From: Marinobacter nitratireducens
GTDB taxonomy: Bacteria > Pseudomonadota > Gammaproteobacteria > Pseudomonadales > Oleiphilaceae
Direction of reading: 5' to 3'
Length of the DNA stretch: 64,000 nt
Assembly: GCF_000708045.1 (NCBI RefSeq)
Contig: NZ_ANIE01000009.1
Location: 124,001-188,000 of the forward strand
The notes below the pieces were generated by a model. That model ran no database searches. It was not told the origin of the DNA and saw nothing but the letters and a program-made list of their open reading frames with translations. Shown here one piece after another: positions 27,831-36,515 of this stretch (position 1 is the first letter of the stretch; each line of letters begins with the position of its first letter). Position numbers and translations under genes: made by a program.

Positions 27831-29033
27831 ATGTTCGAGCTGTCTGATAAAGCCAAGAAACTGCAGGCGCAATTGAACGAGTTCATGGATGCGCACATCT
27901 ATCCCAATGAACACAAACACCATGAACAGGTCGCTCATGCAGAGAATCGCTGGGCGCCGGTTCCCATCATTGAAGAGCTGAAGGCGAAGGCCAAGGCTGA
28001 AGGGCTGTGGAACCTGTTCCTTCCGGAAAGTGATTACGGTGCCGGGCTGACCAATTTCGAGTACGCCCACCTGTGTGAAATCATGGGGCGTTCGGAAATG
28101 GCGCCGGAGGTGTTCAACTGCTCCGCTCCGGACACCGGCAACATGGAAACCATCGCCCGTTACGGTAACAAGGAACAACAAAAGCAGTGGCTTGAGCCGT
28201 TGCTGGCCGGTGAAATCCGTTCCTGCTTCTCCATGACCGAGCCGGACGTGGCCTCGTCCGATGCCACCAATATCGCCTGCCAGATTCGTCGTGAAGGCGA
28301 CGAGTACGTGATCAATGGCAAGAAGTGGTGGTCTTCCGGCGCCATGACCACGACCTCCAAGATCGCCATCGTGATGGGAAAGACCGATCCGGACGCACCC
28401 AAGCACCAGCAGCAATCGATGATTCTTGTGCCGCTGGACACCCCCGGCGTGAAGATGGTTCGACCCCTGACAGTCTTTGGTTACGACCACGCGCCTCACG
28501 GCCATGCGGAAATTCACTATGAGAACGTGCGCGTACCCGCCAGCAACATTCTGCTGGGTGAAGGGCGCGGATTCGAAATTGCTCAGGGCCGCCTCGGGCC
28601 AGGGCGCATTCATCATTGCATGCGCACCATCGGCGTGGCCGAACGGGCGCTGGAACTGATGTGTAAACGTGCCAGTGAGCGGGAAGCGTTCGGCAAGCCG
28701 CTGGCGAACTTCGATTCCATCCGCAAGGACATTGCCCGCAGCCGTATCGAGATCGAACAGGCCCGTCTGATGACTCTTAAGGCCGCTCACATGATGGACA
28801 CCGTGGGTAACAAGGTGGCACGCCAGGAAATAGCGATGATCAAGGTGATTGCCCCGAGCATGGCGCTGAAAGTGATCGACCGTGCCATTCAGGTTCATGG
28901 CGGTGCCGGCGTCAGCCAGGACACCTTCCTGGCAGCGGCCTGGGCGAAGGTTCGCACATTGAGGCTGGCAGACGGTCCGGACGAGGTGCATATGGACGCT
29001 GTGGCCAAGATGGAACTTCGTCAGTACCGCTGA
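27831..29033 (+). CDS. Acyl-CoA dehydrogenase of the ACAD10/ACAD11 type
   Basis: A 400-residue flavoprotein dehydrogenase. [16 protein letters not shown] is the FAD/substrate loop, and [16 protein letters not shown] and the C-terminal [19 protein letters not shown] are family features. The [10 protein letters not shown] motif, with Asp where medium-chain enzymes have the catalytic Glu, is typical of the dehydrogenase domain of ACAD10/11. In animals that domain is fused to an APH-like kinase; here the kinase is a separate gene at 30.1 kb. Known members act on 4-hydroxyacyl-CoAs after phosphorylation, so this substrate class is the best guess. AGGAAG precedes the ATG. Confidence 0.85.
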   Translation: MFELSDKAKKLQAQLNEFMDAHIYPNEHKHHEQVAHAENRWAPVPIIEELKAKAKAEGLWNLFLPESDYGAGLTNFEYAHLCEIMGRSEMAPEVFNCSAPDTGNMETIARYGNKEQQKQWLEPLLAGEIRSCFSMTEPDVASSDATNIACQIRREGDEYVINGKKWWSSGAMTTTSKIAIVMGKTDPDAPKHQQQSMILVPLDTPGVKMVRPLTVFGYDHAPHGHAEIHYENVRVPASNILLGEGRGFEIAQGRLGPGRIHHCMRTIGVAERALELMCKRASEREAFGKPLANFDSIRKDIARSRIEIEQARLMTLKAAHMMDTVGNKVARQEIAMIKVIAPSMALKVIDRAIQVHGGAGVSQDTFLAAAWAKVRTLRLADGPDEVHMDAVAKMELRQYR

Positions 29034-29069
29034 TTGATACGGCCCGTTACTTCGGGTGAATGAACAAAC

Positions 29070-29162
29070 GGGGAGGGCTCTGCCGGGACACGCCGTTAAT
29101 ACGTCCCTGCAGGCTTGGGCAAAACATCCATGTTATGCACAGTCCCGCAAGGACCCCGCCCC
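29070..29162. repeat. Intergenic inverted-repeat element sharing its core with the metI-metQ element
   Basis: Imperfectly complementary GC-rich arms (29070-29089 and 29142-29162) flank a centre with AATACGTCCCTG (29098-29109) and AACATCCATGTT, a self-complementary stretch. The 12-base core is identical to 5759-5770, and both continue with YAGG. The arms differ from those at 5.7 kb, so structure appears conserved more than arm sequence. Confidence 0.7.
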
Positions 29163-29198
29163 GGCTGCCCCAAACTGCAGTGCATGAGGATCGAATAG

Positions 29199-29966
29199 AT
29201 GACTAACCCGCTTTTTGATATGACCGGCAAGGTCGCCGTAATCACTGGCTCCACCAAAGGTATCGGCCGTTCCATCGCTGAGGAAATGGCGAAGTGTGGT
29301 GCCAAGGTCGTGATTTCCAGCCGCAAGGCCGAGGTGTGCGAGCAGGTAGCTGCTGAACTGAAAGAACAGGGCTTCGAAGCCATGGCGATTCCCTGCCATG
29401 TGGGTAAAAAAGAAGACCTGCAGAACCTGGTCGATAAGACCAACGAGGCTTGGGGTGACATTGATGTGCTGGTGTGTAACGCGGCAACCAATCCTGTATA
29501 CGGCCCCACTTCTGAGCTCACCGATGACGCCTGGGACAAGATCATGGATACCAATGTCAAAGGCACGTTCTGGTTGACCAATATGGTCCTTCCTCAGATG
29601 GCGAAGAATGGCGGGGGTTCGGTGGTGCTGCTATCCAGTATTGCCGGAATTCGCGGCAATACGGTTATTGGCACTTACGGTGTTTCCAAGGCCGCAGAGG
29701 CTGCGTTGGCGAGAAATCTCGCCGTTGAATGGGGGCCAAAGGGTATCCGAGTGAATGCTATAGCCCCCGGTTTGATAAAGACCGATTTCGCCAAAGCCCT
29801 CTGGGAAGATCCGGTGCGTGTGAAGCGTGCTGAGGATAAAACCCCGCTCCGTCGCATCGGCGATCCGGTCGATATCGCCGGTCTGGCAGTGTTCCTCTCC
29901 ACAAAGGCCAGCGCCTACATCACCGGCCAGGTGATCGTAGCCGATGGTGGCGAAACCATCTGCTGA
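29199..29966 (+). CDS. Short-chain dehydrogenase/reductase (DHRS4-like)
   Basis: A 255-residue classical SDR. The cofactor loop is TGSTKGIGRS, followed by CNAATNP, LLSSIAG and the active site YGVSKAAE. ISSRKAE after beta-2 carries Ser-Arg-Lys, pointing to NADP(H). The closest remembered group is the DHRS4-like carbonyl reductases that often sit beside ACAD10/11 genes. The gene is bracketed by two different intergenic inverted repeats (29070-29162 and 29995-30081), so it may be transcribed or processed as its own unit. Confidence 0.88.
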   Translation: MTNPLFDMTGKVAVITGSTKGIGRSIAEEMAKCGAKVVISSRKAEVCEQVAAELKEQGFEAMAIPCHVGKKEDLQNLVDKTNEAWGDIDVLVCNAATNPVYGPTSELTDDAWDKIMDTNVKGTFWLTNMVLPQMAKNGGGSVVLLSSIAGIRGNTVIGTYGVSKAAEAALARNLAVEWGPKGIRVNAIAPGLIKTDFAKALWEDPVRVKRAEDKTPLRRIGDPVDIAGLAVFLSTKASAYITGQVIVADGGETIC

Positions 29967-29994
29967 TATGGGACTGCAGGATTGGGGTAAGGCC

Positions 29995-30081
29995 GGCGGG
30001 CGGGGGTGTCTTTCTTCCGGGAAAAAGAACTCGCTGCGCTCAGACACCTTTGTTCCCTGCAGAAAGACACCCCCGCCCACC
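29995..30081. repeat. Long intergenic hairpin (20 of 21 bp arms)
   Basis: 29995-30015 pairs with 30061-30081 with one mismatch. Inside, GGGAAAAAG and CTTTGTTCCC form a second stem with one mismatch, so most of the 87 bases can fold into one long rod. It lies between the SDR and kinase genes. The core differs from the AATACGTCCCTG elements. Possibly a processing or partial termination site, or a repeat family. Confidence 0.75.
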
Positions 30082-30139
30082 GTCCGCTGAACATCGTGCG
30101 GGCCGTGGATTTTTCGAATCTGAAAGGCATGACTGAAAA

Positions 30140-31204
30140 ATGAGTACGAGTCCTGAGTTGGTAGATGTACTGCCGGCACACAAGTTTGATGAAGAACGGC
30201 TTCTGGCGTGGCTTCAGAAGGAGTTGCCGGAGGTTGGTGATCGGCTGGATGTAAAACAATTTCAGGGTGGGCAGTCGAACCCCACTTTCCTGCTGGATAC
30301 CGATGGTGGTCGTTATGTGCTTCGTAAGAAGCCGCCCGGGAAGACCTTGCCCTCTGCCCACATGGTGGAGCGGGAATACAAGGTGATGAAGGCGCTGGCG
30401 GATCACACAGAGGTTCCGGTTCCGAATGTTCGGGTGCTGTGCGAGGACGAATCGGTCATTGGAACGCCCTTCTATGTAATGGATTACCTGGACGGTCGGA
30501 TCGTCAGTCATTCGGCGCTGCGGGCGCTGGATCGCAAGGATCGCCTGCCTGCCCATCTATCGGCGATTGATACGCTGGCTGCTCTTCATTCCGTGGATGT
30601 AAACGCCATCGGCCTTGCCGATTACGGCCGCCCGGAGGGGTATGTGGCCCGTCAGGTTGCCCGGTGGAGCAAGCAGTATCTGGCCTCCAAGACTGATGAT
30701 CTGCCGGCGATGGACAAGTTGATGGCTTGGTTGCCAGAGAACCTGCCCTCAAAGGATGAAACCTCCATCGCCCATGGGGATTACCGGTTCGGCAATCTGA
30801 TGCTGGCACCGGATCGTCCCGAGGTGATTGCCATTCTGGATTGGGAGTTATCCACACTCGGGCATCCTTTGGCGGACCTGGCCTATTACTGCCTGCCTTA
30901 TTACCTGCCGTCCGACATGGAGGGCATGCGGGGCCTGCGTGGTGAGGATCTGGAGGCGCTCGGCATTCCGGATGAACAGGAAACCATCGCCCGCTACTGC
31001 GCGCAGACCGGCCGTGACGGTATCGAGGACTGGCATGTATTCCTGGCGTTCTCGTTGTTCCGGCTGGCTGCGATTCTGCAGGGCGTCTACAAGCGGGCGC
31101 TGGATGGAAACGCTGCTAACGCCAACGCCCTTGAGGTTGGTCGGCGCGCGAGCCTGCTGGCCGATATCGGTTGGAAAATCGCTTGTGAAGGCGAGCGGTC
31201 CTGA
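30140..31204 (+). CDS. APH-like kinase of the ACAD10/11 / LvaA type
   Basis: A 354-residue aminoglycoside-phosphotransferase-fold kinase. YVLRKKPPG supplies the ATP-binding lysine, HMVEREYKVMKAL the partnering Glu, HGDYRFGNLML the catalytic loop and ILDWELSTLG the metal-binding Asp. These match the kinase domain of ACAD10/11 and of LvaA, which phosphorylates 4-hydroxyvaleryl-CoA in levulinate catabolism. By analogy it phosphorylates the hydroxyl of a 4-hydroxyacyl-CoA so the ACAD at 27.8 kb can act. Its TGA overlaps the surE start. An antibiotic-resistance role is unlikely. Confidence 0.85.
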   Translation: MSTSPELVDVLPAHKFDEERLLAWLQKELPEVGDRLDVKQFQGGQSNPTFLLDTDGGRYVLRKKPPGKTLPSAHMVEREYKVMKALADHTEVPVPNVRVLCEDESVIGTPFYVMDYLDGRIVSHSALRALDRKDRLPAHLSAIDTLAALHSVDVNAIGLADYGRPEGYVARQVARWSKQYLASKTDDLPAMDKLMAWLPENLPSKDETSIAHGDYRFGNLMLAPDRPEVIAILDWELSTLGHPLADLAYYCLPYYLPSDMEGMRGLRGEDLEALGIPDEQETIARYCAQTGRDGIEDWHVFLAFSLFRLAAILQGVYKRALDGNAANANALEVGRRASLLADIGWKIACEGERS

Positions 31205-31998
31205 TGGAAGAGGTATTTATGCAGGGACCCATGGTTCAGCGCATTCTGATTACCAATGATGATGGCATCAACGCACCGGGGCTGGCAGTTCTTGAGCGCA
31301 TCGCCCGCCGCCTGGCCGAGGAGGTCTGGGTGGTGGCGCCGGAGCATGATCGCAGTGGTGCCGGCCAGAGTATTTCCATTCACAGCCCGCTTCGGGTGTT
31401 TGAGAGCGGTGAAAAGCGTTATGCCGTTTCCGGCACACCGGCAGACTGTGTGCTCTATTCGCTGGCCGAGTGGTTCGGCGAAACGCCACCGGATCTGGTG
31501 CTGTCCGGCGTGAACTGTGGCGCCAATATCAGTGACTCGGTCCAGTATTCCGGCACCGTGGGTGCTGTACTCAGCGCCGAGCATATGAACATACCTGCGA
31601 TTGCCCTGAGTCAGGCCTTCCTGACCCGGGACGGTATTCAGTGGTCGCCGGTGGAAGCCTACGCCGAGGGGTTGATTCGAAAACTCTACCAGCCCGGCGA
31701 AAACCGCGCCTGGAATGTGAACTTCCCGGCCTGTGACGCCAGTGAGATTCAGGTTGCACGCTGGTGCCGGCAGTCCACCGGGTCGATCCAACGGCCCCGT
31801 CTTTTGTCCGGCCGCGATGCCCGCAGCCTGCCCTACTGGTGGCTGGGCTTCGAGCGCAGTTCCCGCCACATCGTGGCGCCGGACGTTGATGTCACGGTTC
31901 TCCGTGACAAAGCCATTGCAGTAACCCCTTTACGACACGAAGACCCCCTGCCAGGGGGCGCACTTGAAATAGAACTGTCCGCATTTGCGGCTGACTGA
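31204..31998 (+). CDS. surE: 5'/3'-nucleotidase SurE
   Basis: A 264-residue metal-dependent phosphatase. The N-terminal ILITNDDGINAPGL supplies the metal-binding Asp pair, and VVAPEHDRSGAGQSIS, VSGTPADCV and LSGVNCGANI are the other family motifs. The ATG at 31204 overlaps the kinase stop (TGATG); ATGs at 31219 and 31231 would also keep the catalytic domain. SurE normally neighbours pcm/rpoS. Here it follows a kinase that makes phosphoacyl-CoAs, so an activity on a CoA- or acyl-phosphate is conceivable but unproven. Confidence 0.9.
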   Translation: MEEVFMQGPMVQRILITNDDGINAPGLAVLERIARRLAEEVWVVAPEHDRSGAGQSISIHSPLRVFESGEKRYAVSGTPADCVLYSLAEWFGETPPDLVLSGVNCGANISDSVQYSGTVGAVLSAEHMNIPAIALSQAFLTRDGIQWSPVEAYAEGLIRKLYQPGENRAWNVNFPACDASEIQVARWCRQSTGSIQRPRLLSGRDARSLPYWWLGFERSSRHIVAPDVDVTVLRDKAIAVTPLRHEDPLPGGALEIELSAFAAD

Positions 31999-32023
31999 TT
32001 GAATCCTGGGGAGCACAACACCG

Positions 32024-33688
32024 ATGTTTACACGTCATTACAAGGTCTGGCCCAAAGACTTGCCCAAGACCATGACTCTGCCGAAAACCAGTCTGAGTAC
32101 CAACCTGGAAATCTCGGCACTCCGTTATCCGGACCACAACGCCATCATCTTCTACGATGCGCCGATGACCTATCGCCGCCTGCTGGAGGAAGTAGAAAGC
32201 ATGGCGGGTTACCTGCAATCCAAAGGCGTCAAAAAGGGCGATCGGGTCCTGCTTTACATGCAGAACTCGCCCCAGTATGTGATTGCTTACTATGCGATCC
32301 TGCGTGCCGATGCCGTGGTGATTCCGGTGAACCCGATGAACCGGGCCGCTGAGCTGGAGCACTACATTTCGGATACCGGCGCGACGGTGTGTATGGCGGG
32401 CCAGGAGCTGGCGGAACACATTGTGCCAATGGTCGGCCAGAGTCACCTCGAGGAAGTGATTGTGGCTTCCTACAACACCTACATCGATCCGGAAACGGAC
32501 CTGGCGCTGCCTGCCGAAGTGGCTGCGCCGGCCTGGTCGAAGGCGCTGCCAGGGGTGGTCTCCTGGGAAGATGCCATGGCGAAGGCGATCAAACCGACGC
32601 CGCATACCGCCCAGCCTGAAGACCTTGCCGTGATTCCCTATAGCTCCGGCACCACGGGTGCGCCCAAGGGGTGTATGCATACCCACCGCTCGGTGATGGC
32701 GACAGCCATGCACCGCGTGTTCTGGAATCTTTCCACCCAGGACGGTGTCCAGCTGGCAACCTTGCCATTCTTCCATGTGACCGGAATGACGGGCTCCATG
32801 AACGGTCCCATCCTCTGTGGCTCCACCTCGGTGATCATGACCCGCTGGGAGCGAACAACGGCCGCGAAACTGATCGAGCGTTATCAGGTAACCGGCTGGA
32901 CCAACATCGTCACCATGGCGGTGGATTTCCTCTCCAATCCTGACATCGGAAACTACGACCTCAGCAGCCTGAATATGATCGGTGGCGGCGGTGCGGCCAT
33001 GCCGGTGGCCGTTGCTGAAAAACTGAAGCGCATGACCGGGCTCGACTACATCGAGGGTTATGGTCTCTCGGAGACCATGGCCGCTACTCACATCAATCCG
33101 GGCGAGAACCCCAAACCCCAGTGCCTGGGTATTCCGGTGTTCGACGTGGACAGCCGGATTATCGATGTCGACACCCTTGAGGAGAAAGGGCCGGGTGAGA
33201 CCGGGGAAATCGTCTCCTGTGGGCCACAGGTGACACTTGGCTACTGGAATCGGCCTGCCGACACCGAGGCGGCTTTCGTTGAGATTGATGGCAAGCGCTT
33301 CTTCCGAACCGGTGACCTCGCCTACTACGACGAGGACGGCTACTTCTTCATGGTCGACCGGGTCAAACGGATGATCAATGCCTCCGGCTTCAAGGTCTGG
33401 CCCTCAGAAGTCGAAGGGCTGATGTATCGCCATCCGGATATCCATGAGGTGTGCATCATCTCGTCACCGGACCCCAAGCGGGGTGAGACCGTAAAGGCCT
33501 GCATCGTGCTGACCCCTGAGGCCGATGGCAAGGTGACTGAGGCTGACATGATCGGCTGGTGTAAGGAGCAGATGGCAGCCTACAAAGTGCCGACGATTGT
33601 CGAGTTTGTTGAGGCTCTGCCGAAGTCCCCCACCGGCAAGCTCATGTGGCGGACTCTTCAGGAAGAAGAGTGGAAAGCTAACGGCTGA
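32024..33688 (+). CDS. Long- or medium-chain acyl-CoA synthetase (AMP-forming)
   Basis: A 554-residue adenylate-forming ligase. The phosphate loop is IPYSSGTTGAPKGCMH; YIEGYGLSETMA, RTGDLAYYDEDGYFFMVDR and the C-terminal PKSPTGKLMWR with the catalytic Lys complete the set. It activates a carboxylic acid with ATP and CoA. It closes the plus-strand catabolic run 26.6-33.7 kb. A GGGG-rich Shine-Dalgarno sequence precedes the ATG. Substrate is unknown; being the second such ligase in the region suggests the locus handles more than one acid or chain length. Confidence 0.9.
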   Translation: MFTRHYKVWPKDLPKTMTLPKTSLSTNLEISALRYPDHNAIIFYDAPMTYRRLLEEVESMAGYLQSKGVKKGDRVLLYMQNSPQYVIAYYAILRADAVVIPVNPMNRAAELEHYISDTGATVCMAGQELAEHIVPMVGQSHLEEVIVASYNTYIDPETDLALPAEVAAPAWSKALPGVVSWEDAMAKAIKPTPHTAQPEDLAVIPYSSGTTGAPKGCMHTHRSVMATAMHRVFWNLSTQDGVQLATLPFFHVTGMTGSMNGPILCGSTSVIMTRWERTTAAKLIERYQVTGWTNIVTMAVDFLSNPDIGNYDLSSLNMIGGGGAAMPVAVAEKLKRMTGLDYIEGYGLSETMAATHINPGENPKPQCLGIPVFDVDSRIIDVDTLEEKGPGETGEIVSCGPQVTLGYWNRPADTEAAFVEIDGKRFFRTGDLAYYDEDGYFFMVDRVKRMINASGFKVWPSEVEGLMYRHPDIHEVCIISSPDPKRGETVKACIVLTPEADGKVTEADMIGWCKEQMAAYKVPTIVEFVEALPKSPTGKLMWRTLQEEEWKANG

Positions 33689-33712
33689 AAGTAAAACAAA
33701 TTTAACCATAAA

Positions 33713-33727
33713 GTCCGCACAGCGAAA
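33713..33727. promoter_or_regulatory. Putative IclR-type operator upstream of the ABC importer operon
   Basis: GTCCGC-ACA-GCGAAA matches the 15-base pattern also seen before dctP, the paired dehydrogenases, the porin and the thiolase. It ends 15 bases before a TTGACA box. Confidence 0.55.
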
Positions 33728-33742
33728 CCGTATTTTAAATTA

Positions 33743-33770
33743 TTGACAATTGAGACGGTTGGTGTAATTG
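33743..33770 (+). promoter_or_regulatory. Candidate sigma-70 promoter of the ABC importer operon
   Basis: TTGACA (33743-33748) is followed after 16 bases by TAATTG (33765-33770). The -35 is perfect and the -10 weak. The start codon of the first permease is 85 bases downstream, with a hairpin in between. Confidence 0.4.
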
Positions 33771-33781
33771 TTTCATCAGCG

Positions 33782-33805
33782 GTGCAGGGCGATATCGCCC
33801 TGCAC
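33782..33805 (+). terminator. Perfect 24-bp palindrome in the leader of the ABC importer operon
   Basis: GTGCAGGGC and GCCCTGCAC form a 9-bp stem with loop GATATC, followed by GTTTT. It may end transcription from the synthetase gene or act as an attenuator or stabiliser in the importer leader, since the promoter-like boxes lie upstream of it. Confidence 0.55.
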
Positions 33806-33854
33806 GTTTTAGCCTCAAAAACTCCCGATAAAAACAAACACCGGAGGGGCACAG

Positions 33855-34718
33855 TTGAATCTTTTCTTCCAGCAAATCATTAACGGGTTGACCCTGGGCA
33901 GCATCTACGGATTGGTCGCCCTCGGACTGACTCTCGTCTACGGAATTCTTCACGTTCCGAACTTTGCACATGGTGCGCTGTACATGGTCGGCGCCTTCAT
34001 GTCGTATTTCTTCATGGTGGATCTGGGTGTGCATTACTGGATCGCCATGGCTGGCTCGGCCGCTGTTGTTGCGGTACTGGCAATTCTCTGCGAGCGGCTG
34101 GTGTTTCACCCGCTGCGCCATTCTCCCCCGATACACGACAAGATTGCCGCCATAGGTATCCTGCTGTTTCTTGAAGCGGTGGTGCAGATGTTCTGGGGAT
34201 CGGATTTCCGCCGTTTGAGTTCGCCGTTCACCGGCATCATGAACTTTGACGGCCTGATCATCCCGGAGCAGCGTCTGCTGATCATCGTTGCAGCCTTCGT
34301 GCTGGTTTTTGTGTTGCAGATGTTCCTGCGCAAGACGATGACTGGCGCCACCATCATTGCCATGGCCCAGAGTCGTGAAGGGGCCTTCCTGGTGGGCATC
34401 GACGCCAACCGTGTGGCGATGATGACCTTTGCCATCTCCGGTGCGCTGGCCGCCATTGCAGCTACGCTTTATGCACCAATCAACCTGGTCTACCCCGCCA
34501 TGGGGCACCTGGTCATCATGAAAGCCTTCGTGATCATCATCCTCGGCGGTATGGGCAGCATTCCAGGCGCCATTGTTGGCGGCATGATCATCGGTTTCGC
34601 CGAGGCCTTTGGCGGTTTCTACATCTCTACCGCCTACAAGGACATCATCGCATTCGGCCTGCTGGTCCTGATTCTTTCCGCTCGCCCACAGGGGCTGTTC
34701 GCTAAGGGGGCGCACTGA
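33855..34718 (+). CDS. Branched-chain amino acid-type ABC importer, permease 1 (LivH family)
   Basis: A 287-residue inner-membrane permease with about eight hydrophobic segments. NGLTLGSIYGLVALGLTLVYG is the LivH-type start, and GMGSIPGAIVGGMIIGFAEA is the conserved coupling region. The start is TTG at 33855 with GGAGGGG nine bases upstream. First of five importer genes. In catabolic clusters such importers often carry aromatic or aliphatic acids and amides rather than leucine. Confidence 0.9.
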   Translation: MNLFFQQIINGLTLGSIYGLVALGLTLVYGILHVPNFAHGALYMVGAFMSYFFMVDLGVHYWIAMAGSAAVVAVLAILCERLVFHPLRHSPPIHDKIAAIGILLFLEAVVQMFWGSDFRRLSSPFTGIMNFDGLIIPEQRLLIIVAAFVLVFVLQMFLRKTMTGATIIAMAQSREGAFLVGIDANRVAMMTFAISGALAAIAATLYAPINLVYPAMGHLVIMKAFVIIILGGMGSIPGAIVGGMIIGFAEAFGGFYISTAYKDIIAFGLLVLILSARPQGLFAKGAH

Positions 34719-34720
34719 TC

Positions 34721-35755
34721 ATGTTGTTCAAACTCGGATCCCTGTTCATGAAACCCGGTGCCAAGCTGGCGATGCTGGCCTTCGCCGTGGTGTTTCCGTT
34801 TCTTGCCAGTAACGAGTATCAGGTCTACGTCATGGCGTCGGCTTTTGTCTGGGCGATTGCCGTGTATGGCCTGAACATCATCACGGGTTACTGTGGCCAG
34901 CTGAACCTCGCTCATGGAGGGTTCTTTGCCATCGGAGCCTATACCCTTGGCTTGCTCACCGCCGATGCCGGCTGGAGTTTCTGGCCTGCCTTTATTGCAG
35001 CACTGGTGGTAACCGCCGTGCTCGGTTTCCTGGTGGGCATTGTGTCCCTGCGCCTGAAGGAGCATTACTTTGCGATCTTCACCCTGTGCGTGGGATTCAT
35101 CATCTACCTGCTGATCGACAAGTGGGAAGAGCTTACCCACGGTCCGATTGGCGTGCGAGACATTGCCGCGCCCTATGGCTTCGGCGTCGTCGACTTCACC
35201 GAAACCACGCCCTTCTATTACCTGGTGTTGGCCTTTCTGGTATTCGCCATCTGGTTCATGGGGCGTCTGTCCCGCTCGCTGCTGGGTCGTACCTTCATTG
35301 CAATCCGTAATGGCGATGAACTGGCCCAGTCCCTGGGCATCAATCTGATGCGCAACAAGGTGCTGGCATTCGTGCTGTCCACCACCTACGCCGGGATGGC
35401 CGGCGCCCTGTATGCCGGGATGGTTCGGTTCATTGGTCCGGAAGAGGCCAACATCATCCATACCTTCGACATGATCACCTATCTGCTGGTGGGCGGTATC
35501 GGCACCTTGACCGGCCCGCTTCTGGGCACCGTGGGCATCGTCTGGATAACCCAGTCCCTGCAGTTCCTGGAGGAATACCGGATGATCATATTCGGCCCGT
35601 TGCTGGTGATCCTGGTGATCTTCTTCCCGCGGGGCATTACCGGCCAGTTCCTGACCTGGATGCACCACAAGGCCCAGTCCATTGCGCCCGCCAAGAAGCG
35701 TAAGGAAAGCAAGGTTGTGACCACACAGCGCCGGGAGGTTGAGAACAATGCTTAA
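34721..35755 (+). CDS. Branched-chain amino acid-type ABC importer, permease 2 (LivM family)
   Basis: A 344-residue inner-membrane permease with 8-10 hydrophobic segments. NIITGYCGQLNLAHGGFFAIGA and LTGPLLGTVGI are LivM hallmarks (the first stretch spans the usual GQxSLGHA loop, here GQLNLAHG). It pairs with the LivH-type protein, two bases upstream. Its end overlaps the next ATPase gene by 8 bases. Confidence 0.9.
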   Translation: MLFKLGSLFMKPGAKLAMLAFAVVFPFLASNEYQVYVMASAFVWAIAVYGLNIITGYCGQLNLAHGGFFAIGAYTLGLLTADAGWSFWPAFIAALVVTAVLGFLVGIVSLRLKEHYFAIFTLCVGFIIYLLIDKWEELTHGPIGVRDIAAPYGFGVVDFTETTPFYYLVLAFLVFAIWFMGRLSRSLLGRTFIAIRNGDELAQSLGINLMRNKVLAFVLSTTYAGMAGALYAGMVRFIGPEEANIIHTFDMITYLLVGGIGTLTGPLLGTVGIVWITQSLQFLEEYRMIIFGPLLVILVIFFPRGITGQFLTWMHHKAQSIAPAKKRKESKVVTTQRREVENNA

Positions 35756-36515
35756 GGTAGAACACCTGACCAAGATGTTTGGCGGCCTGGCGGCGGTGAA
35801 TGATGTCTCGGTGGAATTCGAGGCGGGCAAGATCAACGCCATCATCGGCCCCAACGGTGCCGGCAAGAGTACGTTCTTTAATCTGATCTCCGGGATGCAC
35901 CAGCCCACCTCGGGCCGCATCCTGCTGGACGGCGAGGATGTCACCCGGATGCCCAGCGATCAGGTGGCAAGGCTCGGTGTCGGACGCACCTTCCAGACCA
36001 CGAACCTGTTCGAGCAGGCCACGGTTGTGGATAACCTGATTGTCGGGCATCGCCTGCGCACACAATCCGGCCTGTGGGACGTGCTGATCAACAGCAAGCG
36101 CCTGCAGCGCGAGGAAAAGGCAGCCCGTGACAAGGCCATGGAAGCCCTGGACTTTGTCGGTCTCACCCACGTGGCCGGCCAGTTCATCGCCGACATCACC
36201 CAGGAAGAGCGCAAACGGGTGGCCTTCGCCCTGGCCCTGGCGACCGATCCCAAAATCGTTCTGCTGGATGAGCCTGCTGCCGGTGTGAACCCGGAAGAGA
36301 CTGAAGGTTTTGCCGCCTTGATGCGCAAGATGGTGGATAACGGTCTGACGGTCTGCCTGATCGAGCACAAGATGGACATGATCATGAGCCTGGCGGACAA
36401 GATCATGGTTCTCGACCACGGCGAGAAAATCGCAGAAGGCACGCCGGAGCAGGTGCGTAACAATCCGGTGGTGATCGAAGCCTACCTGGGAGGTGAAGAC
36501 GATGCTGCAGCTTAA
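35748..36515 (+). CDS. Branched-chain amino acid-type ABC importer, ATPase 1 (LivG family)
   Basis: A 255-residue ATPase. Walker A is GPNGAGKST and Walker B IVLLDEPAAGVNP, while the usual LSGGQ signature is altered to ITQEERKRV. That change is seen in many LivG-type proteins of acid importers. GRTFQTTNLFEQATVVDNL is the LivG Q-loop region. The ATG at 35748 has GGGAGG upstream and overlaps the LivM stop; an in-frame TTG nine bases earlier is less likely. Confidence 0.9.
   Translation: MLKVEHLTKMFGGLAAVNDVSVEFEAGKINAIIGPNGAGKSTFFNLISGMHQPTSGRILLDGEDVTRMPSDQVARLGVGRTFQTTNLFEQATVVDNLIVGHRLRTQSGLWDVLINSKRLQREEKAARDKAMEALDFVGLTHVAGQFIADITQEERKRVAFALALATDPKIVLLDEPAAGVNPEETEGFAALMRKMVDNGLTVCLIEHKMDMIMSLADKIMVLDHGEKIAEGTPEQVRNNPVVIEAYLGGEDDAAA

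Noticed and set aside
30140..31204. Aminoglycoside resistance gene
   Set aside because: The APH fold is real, but the neighbourhood and sequence style fit the ACAD10/11 and LvaA kinases.
33735..34715. Open frame of 326 codons on the minus strand opposite the LivH-type permease
   Set aside because: Same reason: the plus-strand permease is unmistakable and the antisense product has shadow-frame composition.
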